NCBI RefSeq assembly: GCF_905397435.1
Contig: NZ_CAJPVI010000023.1
Coordinates: forward strand, 1 to 64,000
From: Cupriavidus numazuensis
GTDB lineage: Bacteria > Pseudomonadota > Gammaproteobacteria > Burkholderiales > Burkholderiaceae
Length of the DNA stretch: 64,000 nt
Direction: 5' to 3'
The position numbers and the translations under genes were made by a program. Below, one piece after another: positions 44,688 through 54,209 of the stretch; the first letter of the stretch is position 1, and each line of letters starts with the position of its first letter. Below the pieces are notes generated by a model. It searched no databases and had not been told where the DNA came from. It saw nothing but the letters and a program-made list of their open reading frames with translations.

Positions 44688-44909
44688 ATGAACACGCACC
44701 GTCAGCACGAGCATGACAACCAGCAGGATTCCAGGCGCACGACCCACAAGGGGCCAGACGTCGAACATGAACGCGGCAAGCCCGGCAGGGATCGCCGCCG
44801 CGACGTGGAACGCGAACACGATATCCCGGACGAGAACGGCGAGCCGCCATCCGTACGCCATGGTGGCGGAAATCCGGATGCGAAAGAGCCGCCGGTCGAA
44901 AACACCTGA
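44688..44909 (+). CDS. Hydrophilin-like small disordered protein
   Basis: A 73-residue protein made almost entirely of polar residues (His, Arg, Asp, Glu, Gly, Pro, Asn, Gln). It contains no Leu, Phe, Trp, Tyr or Cys, so it cannot fold in a conventional way. AGGGAG lies eight bases before the ATG at 44688. Such composition is typical of hydrophilins linked to desiccation or osmotic stress. It lies 69 bases after the BON gene and 23 bases before another disordered protein, suggesting one transcript. Confidence 0.65.
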   Translation: MNTHRQHEHDNQQDSRRTTHKGPDVEHERGKPGRDRRRDVEREHDIPDENGEPPSVRHGGGNPDAKEPPVENT

Positions 44910-44932
44910 CGGCACAAGGACAAGGAGCACCA

Positions 44933-45316
44933 ATGAGCAAGACCGTACGAACCGGCGGGCGCGCCGACAGCCGGGCCTCAGCGGCGTCCTCGCCGGACGC
45001 GGCGGCAAGGCGACGCAAGCGTACCACCACCACCCGGGCCAGTAGCGACGCACGCAGCGCCGTGGAAGCCACTGGCGGCAATGTGCGCAGTACCCTGGAC
45101 CCGGACCTGACCGAACCGGCCGAGGCCATCGACGCCGAACTCGAACAGCTCGACCGCGACCGCCATGGCTCGCCTGACGAGGCGCTGCCCGAAGAGGAAA
45201 TCAGCGAGGAGATCGAGCGCGCGGCAGAGCGGCTGCCTGCGGACGTCCCCGTTGACAAGGCGGATCGCACGGATGAGCGGGAAGAACGGCCGCCTTCCTC
45301 GCCAAAAATTGAATGA
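44933..45316 (+). CDS. Disordered polyampholyte protein
   Basis: A 127-residue protein with no Phe, Trp, Tyr or Cys. Residues 1-45 are basic and Ala/Ser/Thr-rich (AARRRKRTTTTR), and residues 55-127 are strongly acidic, with a helix-like stretch (EEEISEEIERAAERLP). The basic-to-acidic split could allow nucleic-acid or protein binding by the first half. AAGGAG lies six bases before the ATG. Probably expressed with the preceding BON and hydrophilin-like genes. No family is recognised. Confidence 0.7.
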   Translation: MSKTVRTGGRADSRASAASSPDAAARRRKRTTTTRASSDARSAVEATGGNVRSTLDPDLTEPAEAIDAELEQLDRDRHGSPDEALPEEEISEEIERAAERLPADVPVDKADRTDEREERPPSSPKIE

Positions 45317-45360
45317 AGTCAGCGTTGGGGGAGCACTCGGGCAATCGTTCTTCGCCCGAG

Positions 45361-45395
45361 AGATGTCGTGCCTGGCAGCGCCAGGCACGACATCT
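45361..45395. terminator. Strong 15-bp hairpin between convergent genes
   Basis: A perfect 15-bp inverted repeat AGATGTCGTGCCTGG / CCAGGCACGACATCT with loop CAGCG, just after a smaller CGGGC/GCCCG hairpin. It lies between the disordered-protein gene (ends 45316) and the convergent BON gene (ends 45414), so it probably terminates both. Confidence 0.75.
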
Positions 45396-45413
45396 ATCTA
45401 CATCCAAAGCTCC

Positions 45414-46145
45414 CTACTCCGAAGCCAATACCCCAAAGCGCCTGACATGGATGTGGTTGACGACGTCGCGCACCCCGAACACCGACTCCGCGATCTCTTC
45501 GATCTCGTACTTGCTGCGACGGTCATTCACGGTGCCTTCCATCGTCACCACGCCTTCGCGGACGTGTACCGTCACCTCGCTCACGTCGAGCCCGTCTTCA
45601 TGCGCGAGGCGCGTACAGACAGCGTCGTGGACGCGGTCGTCGGCACGGCGGTAGTTGCGCGGGCCTTCGCTGCGGCGATACCCGGCATCGCCACCACGAC
45701 CGTATCCGTATTCCTGATGCGCTTGCGCGGGCTGGTCGCCAAGACCGTACATCGGATAGCGGCGCGGTGTGCCTCGCTCGTCCTCATAGCGCCTGCGAGC
45801 GGATTCCGCACCGGATGGCCAGCGCCACTCCTCCACATAGACGCCGACCCACTCCTCATTATCGCGTCTGCGTTCATCGCCCCACGAGCCGCGATCGGAC
45901 TCGCGTGGCAGCCGCCGTTCCGGATTGCCATGGCGTGACGAAAGATGGCGCAGGCGCTCGTTGCGCGCATGCGCCGGCAGATCGCTGTAGCCCTGGTCGT
46001 TGCTGCCGTACTGGCGGCTCGGCGTGCGACGCAGATAGTCTTCATCGCCGCGCGGTTCGTCGTCCTCGCGGTCGCGGCAGGGGTAGCCAGGGGAGTCGCG
46101 GTAGTCGGGGTCTCGGGGATAGTCGGGGTAGTCGCTTCGTCTCAT
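45414..46145 (-). CDS. BON-domain protein with long disordered N-terminus
   Basis: A 243-residue protein. Residues 1 to about 170 are an Arg/Asp/Tyr/Gly/Pro-rich disordered region (DYPDYPRDPDYRDSPGY and similar), and the C-terminal 70 residues are a BON domain (RVHDAVCTRLAHEDGL, VTVHVREGVVTMEGTV, KYEIEEIAESVFGVRDVV). The start at 46145 has AAGGAG just upstream. No signal peptide is visible. It is a paralogue of the BON protein at 19822-20352, with the same layout and minus strand, on the other side of the glycogen/trehalose operon. Confidence 0.87.
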   Translation of the reverse strand: MRRSDYPDYPRDPDYRDSPGYPCRDREDDEPRGDEDYLRRTPSRQYGSNDQGYSDLPAHARNERLRHLSSRHGNPERRLPRESDRGSWGDERRRDNEEWVGVYVEEWRWPSGAESARRRYEDERGTPRRYPMYGLGDQPAQAHQEYGYGRGGDAGYRRSEGPRNYRRADDRVHDAVCTRLAHEDGLDVSEVTVHVREGVVTMEGTVNDRRSKYEIEEIAESVFGVRDVVNHIHVRRFGVLASE

Positions 46146-46303
46146 CAGGTGCTCCTTGGCGGGCTGTGACAAGCCACGTCCACACGGTGCGCAGCGAACG
46201 CAACTGCGCGCCCGCTGCCAGAGTGCCGGCGCTTCCCGCCATCACGCAGGAATTTCAACCGGCGGTAAGAACGACCGGGGATGCCGGCGGGCGCTGTTAC
46301 CGG

Positions 46304-46675
46304 TCAGGATCCGTCCAGGAAAGCGCTACGCGGACCCAGCCGCTGGCCCAGGTTTGGGCTGTCCCAACCGCCGCCCTGCATATACGGATTGGGGCTGCGC
46401 TGCATGGACATGGTTCCAGGCTGGCTGTAGGTGCTGGACTGGCTGTATGACTGGCTGTAGGTGCCCGGCTGCGCCGGCACGGTGGATGGCTGGGGGGCCA
46501 GATCCTGGCGTGTTGACGCGTTGGCGCCCTGCGTATACGGGTCGAACTTGTCACCCGTGCGTGCGCCCTGCGAATACGGGTCGCGCGGCGTCGTCGGGGT
46601 CTGCGCCATCACCGGAATCGTCGCCGCCGCGAGCGCTGCGGCCAGCAGCAGGCGGCTGGGTCGTAAATGCTTCAT
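46304..46675 (-). CDS. Secreted Tyr/Gln/Ser-rich repeat protein
   Basis: A 123-residue protein with a signal peptide (LLLAAALAAATIPVMA, cleavage after MAQ or nearby). The mature part starts with two copies of a DPYxQGA unit and continues into SQSYSQSSTYSQ repeats, a low-complexity, aggregation-prone composition. GGAGG lies five bases before the ATG at 46675. Its DPYSQGAR and FDPYTQGAN motifs match the small secreted protein at 343-594. Function unknown; a matrix, surface or stress role is a guess. Confidence 0.75.
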   Translation of the reverse strand: MKHLRPSRLLLAAALAAATIPVMAQTPTTPRDPYSQGARTGDKFDPYTQGANASTRQDLAPQPSTVPAQPGTYSQSYSQSSTYSQPGTMSMQRSPNPYMQGGGWDSPNLGQRLGPRSAFLDGS

Positions 46676-46743
46676 GGTTACCTCCGTGTAGCGCGCGAAG
46701 TGCGCGCCTGTCGCCACTGTCTAGCGAAAGGCATGCCCAGCGC

Positions 46744-46774
46744 AGAAGGGGCGCATGAAACATGCGCCCCTTCT
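46744..46774. terminator. Hairpin downstream of uvrA
   Basis: A perfect 14-bp stem AGAAGGGGCGCATG / CATGCGCCCCTTCT with loop AAA, 54 bases past the uvrA stop. There is no clear T-tract on the uvrA strand. It probably ends uvrA transcription before the promoter of the secreted repeat-protein gene. Confidence 0.7.
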
Positions 46775-46827
46775 GTCTGCAACGGAAGAACCTGCTGCCT
46801 GTCTGTCCCTGTTATCGGGAGGGACGG

Positions 46828-49800
46828 CTATCCGACACTGAGACGGGCCGGCTCCACGGTGCGCGCGAGCACGGGCACCAGCGCGGCGCCCGTATGGCTG
46901 GCCGGCGTGCGCGACAGCACCTCCGGATTGGCCGCGCCGACGATGGTGCCGCCGCCCGCGCCGCCTTCAGGGCCCAGATCAATGATCCAGTCGGCCTCGG
47001 CGATCACATCGAGGTCATGCTCGATCACCACCACGCTGTGGCCGCCATCGGTCAGACGGTGCAGCACGCGAATCAGGCGTGCGACGTCTGCCATGTGCAG
47101 GCCCACGGTCGGCTCGTCCAGCACGTACAGCGTGTGCGGCGCCTTCTGGCCGCGCCGCGTGATGTCGTCGCGCACCTTGCTCAGCTCAGTCACCAGCTTG
47201 ATGCGCTGCGCCTCGCCACCTGACAGCGTCGGTGACGGCTGGCCCAGCGTCAGGTAGCCAAGACCGACGTCCTTCATCAGCTGCAGCGGATGGGCGATGT
47301 TCGACATCGCGGAGAAGAACTCCACCGCTTCGTCGATCTCCATCGTCAGCACTTCGCCGATGTTCTTGCCGCGCCATGTGACGGCCAGCGTTTCGGGGTT
47401 GAAGCGCTGGCCATGGCACACGTCGCAAGGCACTTTCACATCCGGCAGGAAGCTCATGCCGATGGTGCGCACGCCCTGCCCTTCGCAGGCCGGGCAGCGG
47501 CCGTCGCCGGTGTTGAACGAGAAGCGCGACGCGGTATAGCCACGCGCGCGCGCCTCCAGTGTGTCGGCGAACAGCCGGCGGATGGTGTCCCATACGCCGA
47601 TATAGGTCGCCGGGCATGAGCGCGGAGTCTTGCCGATCGGGGTCTGGTCTACTTCGAGCACGCGGTCGATCGACTCCCAGCCGGTGATCGACTCGCAGCC
47701 GTACCAGTCATGATCGACCTTGAGCGCCTTGCGCTCGGCCTTGACGCCCTTGGTGGCAGCTTCCTGCTGCGCCGCGTTGCGCGCACGGCGCGTGGCCGGC
47801 GACGACAACACCGAACGGCCCACCGCATCGAGCAGGTTGGTCATCAGCACGTCCCGCGCCAGCGTGGACTTGCCGGACCCGCTGACACCGGTAATCGCGA
47901 CCAGTCGCGACAGCGGGATGCGCGCCGTGACTTTGCGCAGGTTGTGCAGCGACGCGCCATGCACGGTCAGCCATTCGGGCGGGTCGGCGGGCTTGCCGGC
48001 GGCACCGGGCTTCACCGTACGCCGCGCCTGCAGCGGATGGACGATGGGCCGTGCCAGGAACTGCCCGGTGGTCGAATCCGGCGCCGAGGCGAGATCCGCC
48101 ACGCCGCCCTGCGCCACCAGCGTGCCGCCGCGCTTGCCTGCGCCTGGGCCGATATCGATGATGTGGTCGGCGCGGCGGATGGTGTCTTCATCATGCTCGA
48201 CCACTACCAGCGTATTGCCCTTGTCGCCAAGCTTGCGCAGCGCGTCGAGCAGGATCTGGTTGTCGCGCGGATGCAGGCCGATGGTCGGCTCGTCCAGTAC
48301 GTAGCACACGCCCTGCAGGTTGCTGCCGAGCTGCGCGGCCAGCCGGATGCGCTGCGCCTCACCACCGGACAGGCTCGGCGCGGCGCGATCCAGGCTCAGG
48401 TAGCCAAGGCCGACTTCCTCCAGGAACTGCAGGCGGCTGCCGATCTCGCTGATCACGTCGCGGGCGATGTCGGCATCGCGGCCGGTCAGGTGCAATCCGT
48501 CGACCCATTGACGCGTTTCCGACACTGTCCACTGCGCCACGTCGACGATGGCCTGCTCGTCGAACGTCACGGCGCGTGCAACCAGGTTAAGGCGCGTGCC
48601 ATGGCAATCCGCGCATGGCGTGTCGCCTACGCCTTCCGGCTCCTGCTCTTCGGACGGCAGGCTCTGCTCGCGGCCGCGGTCATCGCCGGCCAGCACCGTG
48701 TCATCGAATGCCGCGCGTTGCTCGCGTGTCAGCGTCAAGCCAGTACCCACGCAAGTCGTACACCAGCCGTGCTTGCTGTTGTACGAGAACATGCGCGGAT
48801 CGAGTTCCGGATAGCTGGTGCCGCAGACCGGACAGGCGCGCTTCGTCGAAAATACCTTCACGTCGCCAACGTGCGCGGTGCCGTCGCCGTTATGCATGGC
48901 ATCGTGCAGGCCGTCCAGCGGCGCCAGCAGGTGCATCACGCCCTTGCCGGCTTCGAGCGCCTGCGCCAGCAGCGCGCGCAACTGGCCCTCGTTCTCGGGC
49001 GAGATCACGAGGTCGCCCACCGGCAGTTCGATCGTGTGTTCGCGGAAGCGGTCCAGGCGCGGCCACGGATCGACCGGAAGGAATTCACCATCCACGCGCA
49101 GGTGTGTGTTGCCGCGCGCCTTGGCCCACTTGGCCAGGTCCGTGTAAACGCCCTTGCGGTTCACGACCAGCGGGGCGAGAAAACCGACATGCTCGCCGCG
49201 ATGGTCGCGCAGCAACTGCGCGGCGATGGAGTCCGGGCTTTGCGAAGTCACCGGCGCGCCGTCATGCACGCAGTGCTGGATGCCGAGCTTCACGTACAGC
49301 AGCCGCAGAAAGTGCCAGACCTCCGATGTGGTTGCCACCGTACTCTTGCGGCCACCACGCGAGAGGCGCTGCTCGATCGCGACGGTCGGCGGAATGCCAT
49401 AGACCGCATCGACCTCGGGCCGGCCCGCCGGCTGCACGATGGATCGTGCATAGGCGTTGAGGGATTCCAGGTAGCGGCGCTGCCCTTCATGGAACAGGAT
49501 GTCGAACGCCAGCGTCGACTTGCCCGAACCGGACACGCCCGTCACCACATTGAACTTGCCATGCGGGATATCGACGTTGAGCGACTTCAGGTTGTGTTCG
49601 TGCGCGTTGACGATGCGCACAACGTCCTCGCCTTCGATGGCGCGGCGCGCGCGCCGGGCCTGCAGCGCGGCCTGTAGCGGCACACCTTCGCTGTCGGCGC
49701 GCTCTGCGGCCAATGTGCCCGCTTCGCCAAGCGCGGCGTCATAGTGAATCAGCGCCTGACCGGTATGGGACTCGGCGCAACGCTTCACATCTTCGGGCGT

Positions 49801-52701
49801 GCCGGTGCAGACCACGCGGCCGCCGGCGTCGCCGCCTTCAGGGCCAAGGTCGATCAGCCAGTCCGCCGCACGGACCACGTCAAGGTTGTGCTCGATCACC
49901 ACCAGCGAATGGCCGCCGTCGAGCAGCTTGCCGAACGCGCGCATCAGCTTGGCGATGTCGTCGAAATGCAGGCCCGTGGTCGGCTCGTCGAACATGAACA
50001 GGCGCTTGGGCGAGGTATCGGGCCGGATCACGCGGCCCTTGGGCTGCGCTGCCTGCGCGGCTTCGGCGAGGAAGCCCGCGAGCTTGAGGCGCTGCGCTTC
50101 GCCACCGGAAAGCGTTGGCACGGGCTGGCCGAGCTTCACGTATTCCAGGCCCACGTCGACGATGGGTTGCAGCACGCGCAGCACGGCGGCATCGCCAGCG
50201 AAGTACGCGGCAGCCTCCGATACCGTCAGTTCGAGCACATCGGCCACGCTCAGTGCGCGCGCCGGCTGGCCGGGCAAGCTGCGCTCGATCTTGACCTCGA
50301 GTACCTCGGGGCGGTAGCGGCTGCCGTCGCAGTCCGGGCAACGCAGATAGACGTCGCTGAGGAACTGCATCTCGACGTGCTCGAAACCCGAGCCGCCGCA
50401 GGTCGGGCAGCGCCCGTCGCCCGAATTGAAGCTGAACGTGCCAGCGGTATAGCTGCGCTGGATCGCCATCGGCGCCTTGGCGAAGATCTTGCGGATCTCG
50501 TCGAACGCGCCCACGTAGCTGGCCGGGTTGGAGCGCGCGGTCTTGCCGATCGGCGACTGGTCGACGAACACCACGTCATCGACGAGATCCGCGCCACGCA
50601 ATGCACGGTGCGCGCCCGGCGATTCGGTCGCCTTGCCGAAATGGCGTGCCATGGCGGGGTACAGCACGTCCTGCAGCAGCGTGGACTTGCCGGAGCCGGA
50701 GACGCCGGTCACGCACACCAGCCGCTGCAGCGGGATTTCGACCGTCACGTCCTGCAGGTTGTGCTCGGTCGCGCCCTCCAGCACGATGCGCGGCACCGTG
50801 TCGTCGACCGGACGGAGTTGCCAGTGCGAGGCATCGGCCACGCGCTTGCGTCCACCCAGGTAGTCGCCGGTCAGCGTGCCGGCGCCACGGATATCCTTCG
50901 GCGTGCCGTCGAAGATGATATTGCCCCCGCGTTCGCCCGGGCCAGGGCCCATGTCGATCAGGCGGTCGGCAGCCAGCATCACGGACGGGTCGTGCTCGAC
51001 GACCACGAGCGTGTTGCCGGCGTCGCGCAGACGGTGCATGGCCTCGACGATGCGGTTCAGGTCGCGCGGATGCAGGCCGATGCTGGGCTCGTCCAGCACG
51101 AACAGCGTGTTGACCAGCGAGGTGCCCAGCGCGGTAGTCAGGTTGATGCGCTGCACCTCGCCGCCGGACAGCGTGCGGCTCTGGCGATCCAGCGTCAGGT
51201 AGCCCAACCCCACATCGCACAGGTACTTGAGCCGCGTGCGGACTTCAGCGAGCAGCAGCTTGAGCGCGTCGTCGAGCATGCTGCTCGACAGCGTCAGGTC
51301 GTCGAAGAAGCGCCGGATGCGTGCGATCGGCATCAGCATCAGGTCGTGCACGGTCAGGCCGGGCAGCGATTCGAGCTTCGTGCGGTCCCAGTCCACGCCG
51401 CGCGGCAGGAAGCGCTGCTGCGGCGCCAGCACCGCATCGGCATTGTCCTTCGAACCCAGGCGCCACAGCAGCGATTCGGTCTTGAGACGCGCGCCGCCAC
51501 AGGTCTCGCACGGCGTGTAGCTGCGGTACTTCGACAGCAGCACGCGGATGTGCATCTTGTAGGCCTTGGACTCCAGGTAGCTGAAGAACCGCATCACGCC
51601 GTACCACTGCTTGTTCCACTGGCCGTTCCAGTCGGGCGAGCCGTGAATGACCCAGTGCCGCTGGGCTTCGGTCATCTCGGACCAGGGCGTGTCGCGTGGA
51701 ATGTCGGCCTTGACCGCGTAGCGCATCAGGTCGTCCTGGCACTCCTTCCAGGCTGGCGTCTGCATCGGCTTGATCGCGCCCTGCCGCAGCGACTTTCGCA
51801 CGTCGGGAATCACCAGCCCGAGGTCCACGCCGATCACGCGGCCAAACCCGCGGCAGGTCTCGCAGGCGCCGTAGGCGGAGTTGAACGAGAACAGCGCGGG
51901 CTGAGGATCCGCGTAGCGCAGGTCGCTGTCAGGACTGTGCAGGCCAGTGGAAAAACGCCAGATCGGGCCCTCGCCCTCTTCGGCCAGCGCATAGACGTTC
52001 ACGCGCCCGCCGCCGCGCCGCAGCGACGCTTCGATGGCCTCCACCGCGCGCGCTTTCTCCACCGAGCCAACGCGGAAACGGTCCGCAACCACATCTAGCA
52101 CCTTGCGCGCACCGGTGGACGATTCCACCACGCGCTGGGCCTGCACGCGGGTATAGCCGCTGACCGACAGCCATTGCTGGACTTCATCCTCGGTGGTCGA
52201 TTCAGGCAGTTCGACGGGGAATGTCACGACCAGCCGTGCGTCGTGATGGGGCTGGCGTTCGGCCGTGCGCGCGAGCAGTTCCGCGTAGATCGTTTCTGGC
52301 GAGTCGTGCCGCACCGGCTGCGCGGTCTGCCGGTCGAACAGTTCCGCCGCGCGTGCGTAGAGCAGCTTCAGGTGGTCATTCAGCTCGGTCATCGTACCGA
52401 CCGTCGAACGCGAACTGCGCACCGGGTTGGTCTGGTCGATGGCAATGGCCGGCGGCACACCGTCCACGCGCTCAACCTGCGGCCGGTCCATGCGGTCGAG
52501 GAACTGGCGCGCGTAGGCGCTGAAGGTCTCTACGTAGCGACGCTGGCCCTCGGCATAAAGCGTGTCGAACACCAGGCTCGATTTGCCCGACCCGGACGGG
52601 CCGGTCACCACCGTCATCTCGCCGGGACGGAGGTCAAGGTCAACGTCCTTGAGGTTGTGCTGGCGGGCGCCCCGAATACGGATCAGCTGCTTGCTCGACA
52701 C
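46828..52701 (-). CDS. uvrA: Double-length UvrA, four ATPase cassettes
   Basis: A 1957-residue protein, about twice the usual UvrA (about 940). It is two UvrA units in one chain. The first has Walker A at 34-41 (GPSGSGKS), signature LSGGE near 511, second Walker A near 667 and LSGGE near 864. The second repeats this near 1056, 1445, 1609 and 1826. Zinc-type CxxC pairs (CETC, CPTC, CPVC, CPAC, CDVC) are found in both halves. UvrA scans DNA as a dimer and loads UvrB, so this may be a pre-joined pseudo-dimer, possibly for a special lesion type. The start is a GTG at 52701. A LexA-type box is 144 bases upstream. Long UvrA forms are known in related bacteria. Confidence 0.93.
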   Translation of the reverse strand: MSSKQLIRIRGARQHNLKDVDLDLRPGEMTVVTGPSGSGKSSLVFDTLYAEGQRRYVETFSAYARQFLDRMDRPQVERVDGVPPAIAIDQTNPVRSSRSTVGTMTELNDHLKLLYARAAELFDRQTAQPVRHDSPETIYAELLARTAERQPHHDARLVVTFPVELPESTTEDEVQQWLSVSGYTRVQAQRVVESSTGARKVLDVVADRFRVGSVEKARAVEAIEASLRRGGGRVNVYALAEEGEGPIWRFSTGLHSPDSDLRYADPQPALFSFNSAYGACETCRGFGRVIGVDLGLVIPDVRKSLRQGAIKPMQTPAWKECQDDLMRYAVKADIPRDTPWSEMTEAQRHWVIHGSPDWNGQWNKQWYGVMRFFSYLESKAYKMHIRVLLSKYRSYTPCETCGGARLKTESLLWRLGSKDNADAVLAPQQRFLPRGVDWDRTKLESLPGLTVHDLMLMPIARIRRFFDDLTLSSSMLDDALKLLLAEVRTRLKYLCDVGLGYLTLDRQSRTLSGGEVQRINLTTALGTSLVNTLFVLDEPSIGLHPRDLNRIVEAMHRLRDAGNTLVVVEHDPSVMLAADRLIDMGPGPGERGGNIIFDGTPKDIRGAGTLTGDYLGGRKRVADASHWQLRPVDDTVPRIVLEGATEHNLQDVTVEIPLQRLVCVTGVSGSGKSTLLQDVLYPAMARHFGKATESPGAHRALRGADLVDDVVFVDQSPIGKTARSNPASYVGAFDEIRKIFAKAPMAIQRSYTAGTFSFNSGDGRCPTCGGSGFEHVEMQFLSDVYLRCPDCDGSRYRPEVLEVKIERSLPGQPARALSVADVLELTVSEAAAYFAGDAAVLRVLQPIVDVGLEYVKLGQPVPTLSGGEAQRLKLAGFLAEAAQAAQPKGRVIRPDTSPKRLFMFDEPTTGLHFDDIAKLMRAFGKLLDGGHSLVVIEHNLDVVRAADWLIDLGPEGGDAGGRVVCTGTPEDVKRCAESHTGQALIHYDAALGEAGTLAAERADSEGVPLQAALQARRARRAIEGEDVVRIVNAHEHNLKSLNVDIPHGKFNVVTGVSGSGKSTLAFDILFHEGQRRYLESLNAYARSIVQPAGRPEVDAVYGIPPTVAIEQRLSRGGRKSTVATTSEVWHFLRLLYVKLGIQHCVHDGAPVTSQSPDSIAAQLLRDHRGEHVGFLAPLVVNRKGVYTDLAKWAKARGNTHLRVDGEFLPVDPWPRLDRFREHTIELPVGDLVISPENEGQLRALLAQALEAGKGVMHLLAPLDGLHDAMHNGDGTAHVGDVKVFSTKRACPVCGTSYPELDPRMFSYNSKHGWCTTCVGTGLTLTREQRAAFDDTVLAGDDRGREQSLPSEEQEPEGVGDTPCADCHGTRLNLVARAVTFDEQAIVDVAQWTVSETRQWVDGLHLTGRDADIARDVISEIGSRLQFLEEVGLGYLSLDRAAPSLSGGEAQRIRLAAQLGSNLQGVCYVLDEPTIGLHPRDNQILLDALRKLGDKGNTLVVVEHDEDTIRRADHIIDIGPGAGKRGGTLVAQGGVADLASAPDSTTGQFLARPIVHPLQARRTVKPGAAGKPADPPEWLTVHGASLHNLRKVTARIPLSRLVAITGVSGSGKSTLARDVLMTNLLDAVGRSVLSSPATRRARNAAQQEAATKGVKAERKALKVDHDWYGCESITGWESIDRVLEVDQTPIGKTPRSCPATYIGVWDTIRRLFADTLEARARGYTASRFSFNTGDGRCPACEGQGVRTIGMSFLPDVKVPCDVCHGQRFNPETLAVTWRGKNIGEVLTMEIDEAVEFFSAMSNIAHPLQLMKDVGLGYLTLGQPSPTLSGGEAQRIKLVTELSKVRDDITRRGQKAPHTLYVLDEPTVGLHMADVARLIRVLHRLTDGGHSVVVIEHDLDVIAEADWIIDLGPEGGAGGGTIVGAANPEVLSRTPASHTGAALVPVLARTVEPARLSVG

Positions 52702-52844
52702 GGTTTTCTCTTTTGAATCAGATGGTTATGTCACCCGACAAGAATCATGGCTGCGCAAGAAAACAACCTTAGCACAGGCTGCGATGACGCTTGGTAAGGG
52801 CCGGGTTCCTGGGAGACTGCCCCGGCCGTGCACGGCGACGATGA

Positions 52845-52860
52845 CTGTATATCCGTACAG
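52845..52860. promoter_or_regulatory. LexA-type SOS box upstream of uvrA
   Basis: The sequence CTGTATATCCGTACAG fits the CTGT-N8-ACAG LexA consensus exactly and is flanked by A on the left and T on the right. It is 144 bases upstream of the uvrA start and 95 bases past the toxin gene. A plausible promoter (TTCAAC, 17 bases, GATACA on the minus strand) abuts it. This suggests DNA-damage induction of the double-length uvrA. Confidence 0.65.
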
Positions 52861-52954
52861 TGTATCAGCACGGACACAAATTCGTTGAAGTGACAAAACG
52901 AAAGTACGCGTCGCCCGACCTAGCTGCTTCGATAGTTGGCGCCATGCGCAGGCG

Positions 52955-53560
52955 TCATAACAAGGGTTGAATGCATTGTGCCTGGAGCCAGCGCGCTGTC
53001 TCCGTCAATTCCGCGCGTCGGATTCGCTCGATCAACTCATTTACATCCCAAGGCGGATTCTTCTTCCGCCGTCGCAATGCCCTGAAGGCATCCACTACGC
53101 GGCGCTCATTTAGATCGATAAGATCAAGAATGAACTGATCGGGATGAAGCACTTCGATTCCAAGTTGAGAACGAAGGTGGTCTGCGGCAAAGTCCTTGAG
53201 GTTGAACGTGACGACGGCGTCGGCACGTGCGGCGATGGCTGTCATAACAACGTGTCGATCCTTCGGGTCCACGGGACGCAATGCCTCGGTTTCAGGCAGT
53301 ACGTTGCCGACGAGAGCATCGGGAAAAGCACGGTCCATTGCCGCCATCAATGCTCGAATCCGAGCGTGGATATCCTCGACCGTCCCCGCCGCCTGCAATC
53401 TCGAATGCAGGTTTGTTGACCATTCGTCGTGGAGGCGCGCTGACCATTTGGGTTCGAAGAATCCGTGTCCCGCGAGGGTCAGCATGACATCGCGCACGAT
53501 CATCGGAAACAGCACGCATGCATCCAGCACCACGCTGAATCGATCGAAGCCAAGTCTCAC
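52955..53560 (-). CDS. PIN-domain RNase toxin
   Basis: A 201-residue PIN-domain protein. The first acidic residue is in VVLDACVLFP, an acidic helix follows (RLHDEWSTN), and later come PKDRHVVMTAIAARADAVVT and FNLKDF, which complete the metal-binding site of PIN ribonucleases. It is a toxin-type protein of a toxin-antitoxin pair. The start overlaps the antitoxin stop as ATGA (53557-53560). The sequence is visibly less GC-rich than the genes around it, which supports recent acquisition. Confidence 0.88.
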   Translation of the reverse strand: MRLGFDRFSVVLDACVLFPMIVRDVMLTLAGHGFFEPKWSARLHDEWSTNLHSRLQAAGTVEDIHARIRALMAAMDRAFPDALVGNVLPETEALRPVDPKDRHVVMTAIAARADAVVTFNLKDFAADHLRSQLGIEVLHPDQFILDLIDLNERRVVDAFRALRRRKKNPPWDVNELIERIRRAELTETARWLQAQCIQPLL

Positions 53561-54024
53561 AGATCGTATCCGCCCATGGCTTGCGACAGGGCGACAAGCT
53601 CCTGCATGGCAGCCTCACTGGCCTCCCGCATGCGCGCCTTGTAGTGCAGCACATCGTCCATGCGAACCCGGCGGTGACGCCCCACTTTGCGAAATGGCAG
53701 TTCTCCCGCTTCCAGGCGCGCAACCAGATAGGGACGAGATACGCCCAGCATGTCGGCTGCCTGGCTGGTGGTCAGTTCCGTGTGGGCGGGATAAAGAAGG
53801 AAAACCTGCTCGCTTGCCATCAGACCCAGTAGCCGGGAGAGCACGCGAAGCGTCGCGGGGGGAACTTCGATACGGGCAAGGTCGTGCCCTTCGCCTTCTT
53901 CGACAAGCGCCACGCGTGCTGCGCGCGAGCGGTCCAGAGCTTCGGCCATCAGCCGACTTGCATCGGCGAGGATGGCGGCCTGGTCATCCGTCAGTTCGAT
54001 TCGCTCAGGTACCGAGATTGTCAT
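53557..54024 (-). CDS. HTH excisionase-type antitoxin
   Basis: A 155-residue protein (counted from the ATG at 54024, which has AGGA eight bases upstream; the ATG at 54033 has no site). The centre has a helix-turn-helix of the excisionase/HTH_17 type (LTTSQAADMLGVSRPYLVARLEAGELPFRKVGRHRRV), followed by a short helix. Such proteins are the antitoxin and autoregulator of PIN-domain pairs. Four 9-bp direct repeats lie just upstream at 54072-54107 and are the likely operator. Confidence 0.85.
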   Translation of the reverse strand: MTISVPERIELTDDQAAILADASRLMAEALDRSRAARVALVEEGEGHDLARIEVPPATLRVLSRLLGLMASEQVFLLYPAHTELTTSQAADMLGVSRPYLVARLEAGELPFRKVGRHRRVRMDDVLHYKARMREASEAAMQELVALSQAMGGYDL

Positions 54025-54071
54025 GGTGCGCATCCTGAACGGCGAGTAGGAATGCTCTCGTTGTACCCCAC

Positions 54072-54107
54072 AAACGAATCAAACGCAATAAACGAAATAA
54101 ACGAAAG
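54072..54107. repeat. Four 9-bp direct repeats, probable toxin-antitoxin operator
   Basis: Four units, each starting AAACG (54072, 54081, 54090, 54099), are laid end to end; the third and fourth share AAACGAAA. The block is 48 bases upstream of the antitoxin start and strongly A+T rich. It resembles an iteron-like binding array for the antitoxin. Confidence 0.7.
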
Positions 54108-54138
54108 GACTACAGCGAATCCATGCGCCATGAAAGAC

Positions 54139-54165
54139 CACGCCCCTAGCATAGCCAGGGGCGTG
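54139..54165. terminator. Hairpin terminator after ribA
   Basis: Stem CACGCCCCT / AGGGGCGTG with a nine-base loop, 45 bases past the ribA stop. On the ribA strand it is followed shortly by a T-containing run (TCTTTC), so it should end ribA transcription. Confidence 0.6.
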
Positions 54166-54209
54166 TGGTCCATCAGGCACTAAGGGTAAGGGCGGGTGGC
54201 CGCACAAAC

